The translations under genes and the position numbers were made by a program. Below the pieces are notes generated by a model. It saw nothing but the letters and a program-made list of their open reading frames with translations, was not told the origin of the DNA and ran no database searches. A stretch of 34,375 nucleotides of DNA, from assembly GCA_022819985.1 (NCBI GenBank), contig JAJEGH010000040.1, positions 1 to 34,375 on the forward strand. Direction: 5' to 3'. Every line of letters starts with the position of its first letter. Position 1 is the stretch's first letter. Below are positions 24,194 to 31,070 of this stretch, in pieces. This stretch comes from Alphaproteobacteria bacterium. GTDB lineage: Bacteria; Pseudomonadota; Alphaproteobacteria; Bin65.

Positions 24194-25570
24194 ATGACAT
24201 TCGACGCCCTCGGACTGAGCGACCCCGTTCTGCGCGCGGTCGCCGAGACCGGCTACACCCAGCCGACCCCGATCCAGGAAAAAGCGATCCCCACCGTCCT
24301 GATGGGACGCGATATGGTCGGGCTGGCCCAGACCGGCACCGGCAAGACCGCCGGCTTCACCCTGCCGATGATCGACATTCTCGCCGCCGGCCGGGCCAAG
24401 GCGCGGATGCCCCGGTCGCTGATCCTGGAGCCGACCCGCGAGCTGGCCGCCCAGGTCGCGGAGAGCTTCGAGAAATACGGCAAATACAACCGGCTGACCC
24501 ATGCCCTGCTGATCGGCGGCCAGAGTTTCGACAATCAGGACAAGCTGCTCGACCGGGGCGTCGACGTGCTGATCGCCACGCCGGGCCGGCTGCTCGACCA
24601 GGTCGAGCGCGGCAAGGTGCTGCTGCGCGACGTCAAGGTCTTCGTCATCGACGAGGCCGACCGGATGCTCGACATGGGCTTCATCCCGGACATCGAGCGC
24701 ATCGTCAAACTGCTGACGCCGCTGCGCCAGACCCTGCTGTTCAGCGCCACCATGCCGCCGGAAATCCGCCGGCTGGCCGACGCCTACATGATCAATCCCA
24801 AGGAGGTCGCCGTCGACCGGTCCGCGACGACGGCGGTGACGGTCGCGGATGCGGTCGCCATCGTGCCGGAGCGCGACAAGCGCGCCGCCCTGCGCCGGAT
24901 CGTCCGGGCCGAAAAGGTCGCCAGCGCCCTGGTCTTCTGCAACCGCAAGCGCGATGTCGATATTCTGAAGCAGTCGCTGGTCCGCCACGGTTTCGACGCC
25001 GCCGCCCTGCACGGCGACCTCGCCCAGGAGACCCGTACCGCGACGCTCGATTCGTTCCGGGAGGGTGCGCTGACCATCCTGGTGGCGAGCGATGTCGCCG
25101 CGCGCGGCCTCGACATTCCCGACGTATCCCACGTTTTCAATTTCGACGTGCCGTACAATCCCGAGGACTATGTCCACCGGATCGGCCGGACGGGCCGGGC
25201 CGGCAAGGCGGGCCGCGCCATCACCATCGCGACCCCCGACGACGGCAAGTCGCTCGACGCGATCCAGAGGCTGATCGGCCGCAGGATCGAACGCTTGGAC
25301 CTGGAGGGATTGCTGGACGACAGCGCCCTGGAGGACGCAGACCGGCCGCGCGGCCGGGGCCGGGGCCGGAGCCAGAGCCGAAGCAACGGCCGCAACCGCG
25401 GCGACTCCGCGCCGGAGGCGCGCAAAGCGGCGGAGAAGCCCCGGCCGGACAAGGCGCCGCGCAACGGCCGGCCTGCGCCGAAGCCGCGCCCGGCTGCGGA
25501 CCTGCCGGACGAACCGGTCGTCGGCCTGGGCGACCACGTTCCGGCCTTCCTGCGGAAGCCGCCGCGCTGA
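24194..25570 (+). CDS. rhlE: DEAD-box ATP-dependent RNA helicase, RhlE-like
   Basis: 458 residues from the ATG at 24194; an upstream GTG at 24152 is less likely because the Q motif starts with FDALGLSD. All helicase motifs are present: Q motif GYTQPTPIQ, motif I AQTGTGKT, Ia PTRELAAQ, GG and TPGR, II VIDEADRMLDMGF, III FSATMP, IV VFCNRKRDV, V ASDVAARGLDIPDV, VI HRIGRTGRAGKAG. An Arg/Gly/Ser/Asn-rich tail (from about residue 390) ends in GLGDHVPAFLRKPPR, common in alphaproteobacterial RhlE-type proteins and likely RNA-binding. It unwinds RNA in ribosome assembly or decay, often under cold stress. Confidence 0.93.
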   Translation: MTFDALGLSDPVLRAVAETGYTQPTPIQEKAIPTVLMGRDMVGLAQTGTGKTAGFTLPMIDILAAGRAKARMPRSLILEPTRELAAQVAESFEKYGKYNRLTHALLIGGQSFDNQDKLLDRGVDVLIATPGRLLDQVERGKVLLRDVKVFVIDEADRMLDMGFIPDIERIVKLLTPLRQTLLFSATMPPEIRRLADAYMINPKEVAVDRSATTAVTVADAVAIVPERDKRAALRRIVRAEKVASALVFCNRKRDVDILKQSLVRHGFDAAALHGDLAQETRTATLDSFREGALTILVASDVAARGLDIPDVSHVFNFDVPYNPEDYVHRIGRTGRAGKAGRAITIATPDDGKSLDAIQRLIGRRIERLDLEGLLDDSALEDADRPRGRGRGRSQSRSNGRNRGDSAPEARKAAEKPRPDKAPRNGRPAPKPRPAADLPDEPVVGLGDHVPAFLRKPPR

Positions 25571-25578
25571 GCAGGCTG

Positions 25579-25607
25579 ACCCGCCGCCCGGCCGTTCCGC
25601 ACGGCGG
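25579..25607. terminator. Hairpin between convergent helicase and ScnC-like genes
   Basis: CCCGCCG (25579-25585) and CGGCGGG (25601-25607) form a 7-base stem with a 15-base loop in the 69-base gap between converging genes. No T-run. A bidirectional terminator is possible. Confidence 0.3.
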
Positions 25608-25639
25608 GCCCGCTACCGGGATCAATAGAGACCGACCGG

Positions 25640-26293
25640 TTACGCCTTCGGTTCCGTCGCCGGCGCCGTACCGATCATACTATCCCGCGTGACCAGCGAC
25701 TCCAGCCGCTCCGCGGGCCAGTCTTCGGTCCCCGCGGGCCGCCGGGGGACGACCAGATAGCGAAGGTCGGCGGTGCTGTCGAGGACGCGGATCGACGTGC
25801 CCGGCGGCAGGGTCGTGCCGAATTCCTTCAGCACCGCGCGCGGCTCCCTGACGACGCGGGCGCGGTATTCGCGGCTCTTGTACCAGGCCGGGGGAATGCC
25901 CAGGAGATTGCGCGGATAGCAGGAGCACAGGGTGCAAACGACGACGTGGTGGACCGCGTCCGTATTCTCGACCGCCTCAAGCTCCGCAATCGTGCCGATA
26001 TCGATATCCATCTCCTCACGCAGCGTCCTGCGCGCATCCCGGAGAAGTCGGCTGCGGAAATCGGAATCGGTCCAGGTTCGGGCGACGACTTTCGCTCCCA
26101 GAGCCGGATTGCGCGACTCCGTGAAATTCATCATGCGCTGAATGTCGGCCTCTTCGATCACGCCGGATTCGATCAGCAGTTCCGAGAGCGCCTGCTCGAG
26201 GAATTCCCAATCGGAAGCCGGAGGCGGATCGTCGGGCGACGGCGCGTGGGCATCCGGGTCGGTATGATCGTGGCCATGATCGTCAGCGTGCAT
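25640..26293 (-). CDS. Thiocyanate hydrolase gamma/nitrile hydratase alpha-type metal subunit
   Basis: 217 residues. The metal claw CTLCSC (120-125) identifies the superfamily; Thr after the first Cys marks the cobalt type. In such enzymes two of the Cys become sulfinic and sulfenic acids and bind Co(III). Flanking family motifs are GIPPAWYKS, EYRARVVREPRAVLKEFG and LVTRDSMIG. The segment after the claw is YPRNLLG: Arg128 sits where nitrile hydratases have a conserved Trp (YPWPVLG). From memory, the thiocyanate hydrolase gamma chain has Arg there too. The N-terminus is His/Asp-rich (MHADDHGHDHTDPDAH), perhaps for metal acquisition. It is the last gene of a seven-gene operon with its two partner subunits and an ABC importer. 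Family is firm; thiocyanate against nitrile as substrate is open. Confidence 0.88.
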   Translation of the reverse strand: MHADDHGHDHTDPDAHAPSPDDPPPASDWEFLEQALSELLIESGVIEEADIQRMMNFTESRNPALGAKVVARTWTDSDFRSRLLRDARRTLREEMDIDIGTIAELEAVENTDAVHHVVVCTLCSCYPRNLLGIPPAWYKSREYRARVVREPRAVLKEFGTTLPPGTSIRVLDSTADLRYLVVPRRPAGTEDWPAERLESLVTRDSMIGTAPATEPKA

Positions 26294-26306
26294 TGGCGGA
26301 TACCCT

Positions 26307-26597
26307 TCAGGACGACTCTGTCAGCCAGTGTTCGAACAGGTCGGCGACTACCGCGTCGGCGGCATTTTCGGCCGGCTCTCCCCACACCGACGCCCGATCG
26401 AAGCGCACCCGGTAGAGGAACCGCGCCGGCAGGCCGGGGCGGTGGCGGGCGAGCTGCTCCGGATCGCGGAACCGGCCGCGGACCGCTTCGACCATCCCCG
26501 TCTTGCCGCGCAGATAGAACGGGGTGCGGCAGTGGCCTTCCGCCGGGCGCGTATCGACGTGAACCCGGTCGCCCGGCGCGAAGCGGGGCGCGATCAC
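26307..26597 (-). CDS. Thiocyanate hydrolase alpha-like: C-terminal half of nitrile hydratase beta
   Basis: 96 residues, an SH3-like barrel matching the C-terminal half of nitrile hydratase beta: RFAPGDRVHVDTRPAEGHCR, TPFYLRGKTGMVEAVRG, then LYRVRFDRASVWGE and a final LFEHWLTES. The start is a GTG at 26597 whose last bases overlap the TGA of the preceding gene (GTGA). In nitrile hydratase this half is fused to the N-terminal half; in thiocyanate hydrolase it is a separate alpha subunit. The split arrangement here, in the order N-half, C-half, metal subunit, is the scnB-scnA-scnC order. Conserved Arg in the HCRTPFYLRG stretch would line the active site. Confidence 0.83.
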   Translation of the reverse strand: MIAPRFAPGDRVHVDTRPAEGHCRTPFYLRGKTGMVEAVRGRFRDPEQLARHRPGLPARFLYRVRFDRASVWGEPAENAADAVVADLFEHWLTESS

Positions 26598-26935
26598 GGC
26601 TGCACCCCTCCGGCCCTTTCCCGGAGCGCGGCGATCCGGGCGTCGATCTGCTCATCGGTCAGCACACCCTGCTCCACGAGAAGAATGCGCAGCGCCCGGA
26701 CCCATTTTTCGTAGTAGGCCAGATGGGCGTAGTCGGTTTCGTTATAGGCTTCGATGGCGCGCCGCAGGGCATCGACCCGGAACGCGCCGGACGGGCTGAT
26801 CATCAGCAACATCAGGGCATCGACCCGGCGCTCGAAGGTGGTCGGCGGATGTTCGCCGCGGTCGATGGCGCCAAAATCCAGCCCACCGATATCGTGGATT
26901 CCCCTGTTTCCCGCCGGTTCGGCGCCATTTGTCAT
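26594..26935 (-). CDS. Thiocyanate hydrolase beta-like: N-terminal half of nitrile hydratase beta
   Basis: 113 residues matching the N-terminal helical half of nitrile hydratase beta. GIHDIGGLDFGAIDRGEHPP is the diagnostic start (nitrile hydratase beta begins with GIHDxGG). ALRRAIEAYNETDYAHLAYY and EKWVRALRILLVEQGVLTDE cover the helices that wrap the metal subunit. GAGGA lies 9 bases before the ATG at 26935. It overlaps the next gene by 4 bases and starts 26 bases after the ABC ATPase gene. The GIHDxGG start favours a structural subunit over a P14K-type activator, which resembles the same region; the activator reading cannot be excluded. Confidence 0.82.
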   Translation of the reverse strand: MTNGAEPAGNRGIHDIGGLDFGAIDRGEHPPTTFERRVDALMLLMISPSGAFRVDALRRAIEAYNETDYAHLAYYEKWVRALRILLVEQGVLTDEQIDARIAALRERAGGVQP

Positions 26936-26961
26936 CAGTGTTGTTCCTCGCGACGCACCCG

Positions 26962-28047
26962 CTAATCCTCCGACGGGAAAAGCAGCACATTTTCCGGATC
27001 GAAAGAAAGGTAAACCCGTTCGCCCGCCCTGGCGGTTGCGCCGCTTGCCGCGGAAACCGCCGGCTGCCGGGCCAGAAACTCGATCCCCGCCGCCGTCCCG
27101 ACATAGATCTCGACATGAGCGCCCTTGTAGACCGTCGTCTCGATCCGGCCGGAGATGCAGTTGACGGCATCCTCGGGCGGCTCGGCGGTTATCCGGATAT
27201 GCTCCGGCCGGATGCCGAGCTGCGCCGCGGTCCCCACCGGGTGTCGCGACTCCGCAACGACCCTGACGCGAAAATCGCCGCACGACAGGTGAAGGTGAGG
27301 CCCGTCGGCGGCATCGACCGTCGCCTTCCAGATATTCGACGTGCCGAGGAACGACATCACGCCCCGCACTTGCGGCGTGTGATAGAGCTGTTCGGGGGTG
27401 CCCGTCTCGATAATGCGGCCGTCGAACATCACGGCGATCCGGTCGGACAGGGACAGGGCCTCTTCCTGGTCGTGGGTCACGAAGACCGTGGTGATCCCGA
27501 GATCCCGTTGAATGCGCTTGAGTTCGACCTGCATCTGCTCGCGAAGCAGCCTGTCCAGGGCGCCGAGGGGTTCGTCGAGCAGCAGGACATCCGGCTTGAT
27601 CACCAGGGCCCGGGCGAGCGCGACGCGCTGCCGCTGACCGCCGGAAAGCTGGTCCGGCCGCCGATCTTCCAGTCCGTCGAGATGGGTGATCGCCACCATC
27701 TCCTCGACGCGCCTCGCCAGCTCGGCCTTGCCGACCTTCCGGCGTTCCAGGCCGTAGGCGATATTCTGGCGGACCGACATGTGCGGAAACAGGGCGTAGT
27801 CCTGAAAAACCAGGCCGACATTGCGCTGGTTCGGCCGCAGATTGACGACCGATTCGCCGCCGATGCGCACGTTGCCCTGCGTCGGCACGACGAAGCCGGC
27901 GATGCAGCGCAGCGTCGTCGTCTTCCCGCAGCCGGACGGCCCCAGCAGGGCGAGGCATTCGCCTTCCGCGATCGTCAGGCTGACGTTACGGAGGATTTCC
28001 GTCGAGCCGAGCGCAAAGCTGACATCTTCCAGATCGACCTGCGCCAT
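26962..28047 (-). CDS. Polyamine-type ABC transporter ATPase (PotA-like)
   Basis: 361 residues. Walker A GPSGCGKTT, Q-loop FQDYALFPHMSV, signature LSGGQRQRVALARAL, Walker B VLLLDEPLGALD and the switch His in VFVTHDQEEAL. The C-terminal TOBE domain (about 240-361: QLGIRPEHIRIT, VYKGAHVEIYVGTAAGIEFL) is typical of the PotA/FbpC group. It powers import by the two adjacent permeases and begins 3 bases after the permease stop. Operon context links it to the split hydratase genes directly downstream. Confidence 0.92.
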   Translation of the reverse strand: MAQVDLEDVSFALGSTEILRNVSLTIAEGECLALLGPSGCGKTTTLRCIAGFVVPTQGNVRIGGESVVNLRPNQRNVGLVFQDYALFPHMSVRQNIAYGLERRKVGKAELARRVEEMVAITHLDGLEDRRPDQLSGGQRQRVALARALVIKPDVLLLDEPLGALDRLLREQMQVELKRIQRDLGITTVFVTHDQEEALSLSDRIAVMFDGRIIETGTPEQLYHTPQVRGVMSFLGTSNIWKATVDAADGPHLHLSCGDFRVRVVAESRHPVGTAAQLGIRPEHIRITAEPPEDAVNCISGRIETTVYKGAHVEIYVGTAAGIEFLARQPAVSAASGATARAGERVYLSFDPENVLLFPSED

Positions 28048-28050
28048 GGC

Positions 28051-28851
28051 TCACCCCCTGACCGACAGGGAAATCACGCCGAACCGCCGCTCGACCAGAA
28101 CGATGATGGCGCTGACGATGACGATATAGATCGTGGAAAACGCCGCCGGCGTCGGGTCGAGCTGCTGGCTGATATAGTTGAACACCTCGATCGGCATCGT
28201 GGTCACGCCGGCGCGCACCAGGAAGATGCTGATCGGGTAGTTGTCGAAGCTGATCAGGAACGCGAACAGGAACCCGCTGATCAAGCCCGGCGTTATCTGT
28301 GGCAGCGTCACGGTGCGGAACACCGTCCAGCGATTGGCGCCGAGCGACGCGGCCGCCTCCTCCAGCGACGGGTTGGACAGAGTGAGCGAAGCGACGATCG
28401 TTCGTACCGGGTAGGCGCTGGTCAGCACGACATGCCCGACCAGCAGGGTGATCCAGTTGAACGGCAGCCCGGTCCAGACGAAGAACTGCAGGATCGCGAT
28501 ACCGATGGCGATCATCGGCACCGCGACCGGCGACAGGAGGAACGCCACGATCATCGCCTTGGCCGGGAACCCGTGACGCGCGATGGCAAGCGCCGCGGGA
28601 ATCGCCATTAATACGGTCAGGATGCCGGTGAGGGACGCGACCAGCAGGCTCAGCAGCGTCGCCTCGCCGATCTTGTTGATCTTGGCGATGTTGACGTACC
28701 AGTCCATCGAAAAGGACTTCGGCGGAAATTCGATGAACTGGGAGCCGTTGAACGAAACCAGGATCGTCAGGACGACGGGAAATACGAGAACGGCCATCGC
28801 CGTCCAGCCGAGAACGGCGACAACGCGCTGAAAGCCGCGATCGTCAAACAT
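28051..28851 (-). CDS. ABC transporter permease (PotC-like)
   Basis: 266 residues, six transmembrane segments. It shows the PotC-type start (VLGWTAMAVLVFPVVLTILV, SFNGSQFIEFPPKSFSMDWY) and the EAA loop (EEAAASLGANRWTVFRTVTL then PQITPGL) that docks on the ATPase. It overlaps the end of the upstream permease gene by 8 bases, so the two are translated together. Confidence 0.93.
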   Translation of the reverse strand: MFDDRGFQRVVAVLGWTAMAVLVFPVVLTILVSFNGSQFIEFPPKSFSMDWYVNIAKINKIGEATLLSLLVASLTGILTVLMAIPAALAIARHGFPAKAMIVAFLLSPVAVPMIAIGIAILQFFVWTGLPFNWITLLVGHVVLTSAYPVRTIVASLTLSNPSLEEAAASLGANRWTVFRTVTLPQITPGLISGFLFAFLISFDNYPISIFLVRAGVTTMPIEVFNYISQQLDPTPAAFSTIYIVIVSAIIVLVERRFGVISLSVRG

Positions 28852-29758
28852 CGGCCTTCATCACCCGCCGGACGATCCACCCGTAGGCGAACACGACGGC
28901 GAAGGTGGCGACGGTCAGGATGGTCACGATCGCCGATCCCCACGGAAAATTCTGCTGCACGAGCAATTGCTCGGCGGCGACCTGGGACATCATCGCGGTC
29001 GCCGGGGAGCCGAGCATCAGCGGCGTGACGAACGCGCTCATGCAGATCGCGAAACTCAGGATCGTGCCGCCGAACACGCCGGGCATCGAGAGGGGAAAGA
29101 CGACTTTGCGCAAGGTGGTCCACGGTCCGGCGCCGAGCGAAACGGACGCCTCGCTGTAGCTGTCCGGAATACGCAGCAGCGAACCGTAGATCGGCAGGAT
29201 CATGAACGGCATGACATAATGCACGAGCGCAACGATGGTCGCGCCTTCGGAATACACCATGCGCAGGCCGCGGCCCGTGAACCCGAGCCCGACCAGCAAT
29301 GCGTTCAGCGGCCCCTGATCGGCCAGCACGACGAGCCAGCCGTAGTTCCGGACAATCAGGCTGGCGGCGAGCGAGATGAAAATGACCAGCAGCATGCCGC
29401 TGCGCAGGCGCGGACCCGCCCGGATCAGCAGCAGGGCGACCGGATAGCAGATAACCAGCGCGATGAGCGTCGATACCAGGGATATCCGGAATGTGCGCGT
29501 CAGCGCGCGGCTTGTGCGCGAAGACTGGAAGGTCTTCTTGTAATAGTCGAACGTCGGCTCCGCCTTCGGCTCGTCCTCGCCGTCCCAGGATTGGAAACTC
29601 TCCTGCGCGAGATAGACGAAGGGCGTTGCGTAGAAGACGGCCATGAAGCCCAGCAGCGGGCCGAGCATGCAGGCGATGAGCAGCCACCGGCGGGACCCTC
29701 CGCCGGAGCGGCGCCGCACGGGGATCGCCACCCCCGATGCGGCGCCTGCGTCGGTCAT
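28844..29758 (-). CDS. ABC transporter permease (PotB-like)
   Basis: 304 residues from the ATG at 29758, with AGGA 8 bases upstream overlapping the stop of the binding-protein gene. An open frame to 29839 is not used. Six transmembrane segments, a large periplasmic loop after helix 1 (FQSWDGEDEPKAEPTFDYYK) typical of PotB, and the EAA loop SEASVSLGAGPWTTLRKVVF. Together with the PotC-like partner it forms the membrane channel. Confidence 0.93.
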   Translation of the reverse strand: MTDAGAASGVAIPVRRRSGGGSRRWLLIACMLGPLLGFMAVFYATPFVYLAQESFQSWDGEDEPKAEPTFDYYKKTFQSSRTSRALTRTFRISLVSTLIALVICYPVALLLIRAGPRLRSGMLLVIFISLAASLIVRNYGWLVVLADQGPLNALLVGLGFTGRGLRMVYSEGATIVALVHYVMPFMILPIYGSLLRIPDSYSEASVSLGAGPWTTLRKVVFPLSMPGVFGGTILSFAICMSAFVTPLMLGSPATAMMSQVAAEQLLVQQNFPWGSAIVTILTVATFAVVFAYGWIVRRVMKADV

Positions 29759-29768
29759 CCGGTCGGTC

Positions 29769-30875
29769 CTAGCCGAAGACCTCGTTCCACTTCTCGGTGA
29801 TCTTCGGCCGGTTCTTCGACAGGAACGCCCAGTCGGCATAGCCGATATTGTCGGCCGGACCGTTCAGTTCGAGCGTCCGTTTCGACGCCGAAACGTCCTT
29901 GTGAGCCGCCGGCGAGCGCAGGATGCTGTCGATCTTGCTCTGGAACTCCTTCGACAGGCTCAGGTTGACATACACCTCGGCCAGTTCGCGGTTCTTGGCG
30001 TTGACCGGCATGTTCATGCCGACGATCTCGCCATGCTTCTGTTCGGCGAGATTGGTCGACGGCGCAATCGGCGCGCCCTTGTCGATCAGCGGGTTGATGA
30101 AGATGCCGTAGAACGGCACCACCGGAACCTGGCCGCTCTGCAGCGACTGGATCGCCTGCGGCGCGCCGGTATAGGCGATGGCCCCGTTGGCTTTCAGCTT
30201 CTTCATATGCTCGATGCCGGCCTGCCATTCGTACTGGGCCTCTTTCAGCGGCTTGCCGGTCGCGACCTGGGCCGACGAGGTGACCATGCGCACGCCGCTG
30301 TTCCAGGTGACCGGCGGGATCATGACCTGATCCTTCAACTCCGGTTTCCAGAGGTCGGCCCAGGCGCCGGGCGTCTTCTTGATGCGGCCGGTGTTGTAGA
30401 AAATCGTGTGCGTCGCATCGACAACGCCGGCGGAAAAGTAGTCGGCGAGGTTGAACGCCGGGCGCACGAACGCGAAGTTCGGGATGTTCTTCACATTGTG
30501 CTGGCGGATCAGGCCGCGTTCCTTGGCCAGGAACACGCCCGCTTCGGAGAACTGCATCAGGTCCGGCGGGCTGGCTTTCTGGGTCCGCAGCATCACCAGC
30601 ATCCGGCTCGTGACCGACTGCTGGAGATTGATCTTCGCGCCGGTCATCTTCTCGAACTGCGGATGCAGATGATCGATCCACAGTTTCGCGAGCAGGCCCT
30701 GGTTGAGGACCACGTTGATCTCGCCGGCGGCGCGCGCCGCGGTGGTGACCCAGGGGGCGGCGAACGCCACCGCGCCGGTAGCCGCCGCTTTGCCCATGAA
30801 ATCGCGGCGGGTCTGATGCGACCCGGATCGCCGCTGCAATCCGGCCTTGCGATGTTTCGTGTCGGTCAACGTCAT
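29769..30875 (-). CDS. Polyamine-family ABC solute-binding protein with Tat signal
   Basis: 368 residues. The signal TRRDFMGKAAATGAVAFAAP is a Tat leader (twin Arg 23-24), cleaved near ARA-AG around residue 50, so the protein folds before export to the periplasm. The mature part is a class F/PotD-type binding protein: GEINVVLNQGLLAKLWIDHL, FEKMTGAKINLQQSVTSRML, PPDLMQFSEAGVFLAKERGL, then GVRMVTSSAQVATGKPLKEA. Relatives bind polyamines, iron, phosphonates or other small solutes; the ligand is unknown. The start shows AGGGAGGA only one base before the ATG, and a TTG two codons later would have a more usual spacing. First gene of the operon that ends with the split hydratase. Confidence 0.92.
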   Translation of the reverse strand: MTLTDTKHRKAGLQRRSGSHQTRRDFMGKAAATGAVAFAAPWVTTAARAAGEINVVLNQGLLAKLWIDHLHPQFEKMTGAKINLQQSVTSRMLVMLRTQKASPPDLMQFSEAGVFLAKERGLIRQHNVKNIPNFAFVRPAFNLADYFSAGVVDATHTIFYNTGRIKKTPGAWADLWKPELKDQVMIPPVTWNSGVRMVTSSAQVATGKPLKEAQYEWQAGIEHMKKLKANGAIAYTGAPQAIQSLQSGQVPVVPFYGIFINPLIDKGAPIAPSTNLAEQKHGEIVGMNMPVNAKNRELAEVYVNLSLSKEFQSKIDSILRSPAAHKDVSASKRTLELNGPADNIGYADWAFLSKNRPKITEKWNEVFG

Positions 30876-30941
30876 TCCTCCCTATGCAAAAGCGGAACTG
30901 CACCCAATCGATAGCTGCAGCTGCCGCGGAAAACTCCGGCC

Positions 30942-30962
30942 GAACCGTAACCGATACGGTTC
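30942..30962. promoter_or_regulatory. Perfect 8-base inverted repeat upstream of the ABC-hydratase operon
   Basis: GAACCGTA (30942-30949), 5-base loop, TACGGTTC (30955-30962). It lies 67-87 bases before the first operon gene. No T-run follows, so an operator is more likely than a terminator. A 10-base palindrome AGCTGCAGCT lies at 30913-30922. Confidence 0.45.
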
Positions 30963-31070
30963 AGGATGTCAGCCTGGCCGGAAAGGGCAGTATCCATATT
31001 CCCGATGCATGGCTGGCCCTGCGCCCGGAGCGCGGGCCGATGGCGCCGGATCCGCCGGACCCTCAAGCGG

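Noticed and set aside
26594..26935. Reading the 113-residue gene as a P14K-type activator rather than a subunit
   Set aside because: It starts with the GIHDxGG motif of nitrile hydratase beta and is paired with a separate C-terminal half, which fits a structural subunit better; the activator option is not fully excluded.
29759..29839. 27-residue N-terminal extension of the PotB-like permease
   Set aside because: It overlaps the binding-protein gene and is Arg/Ser-rich; the ATG at 29758 has a proper ribosome site.
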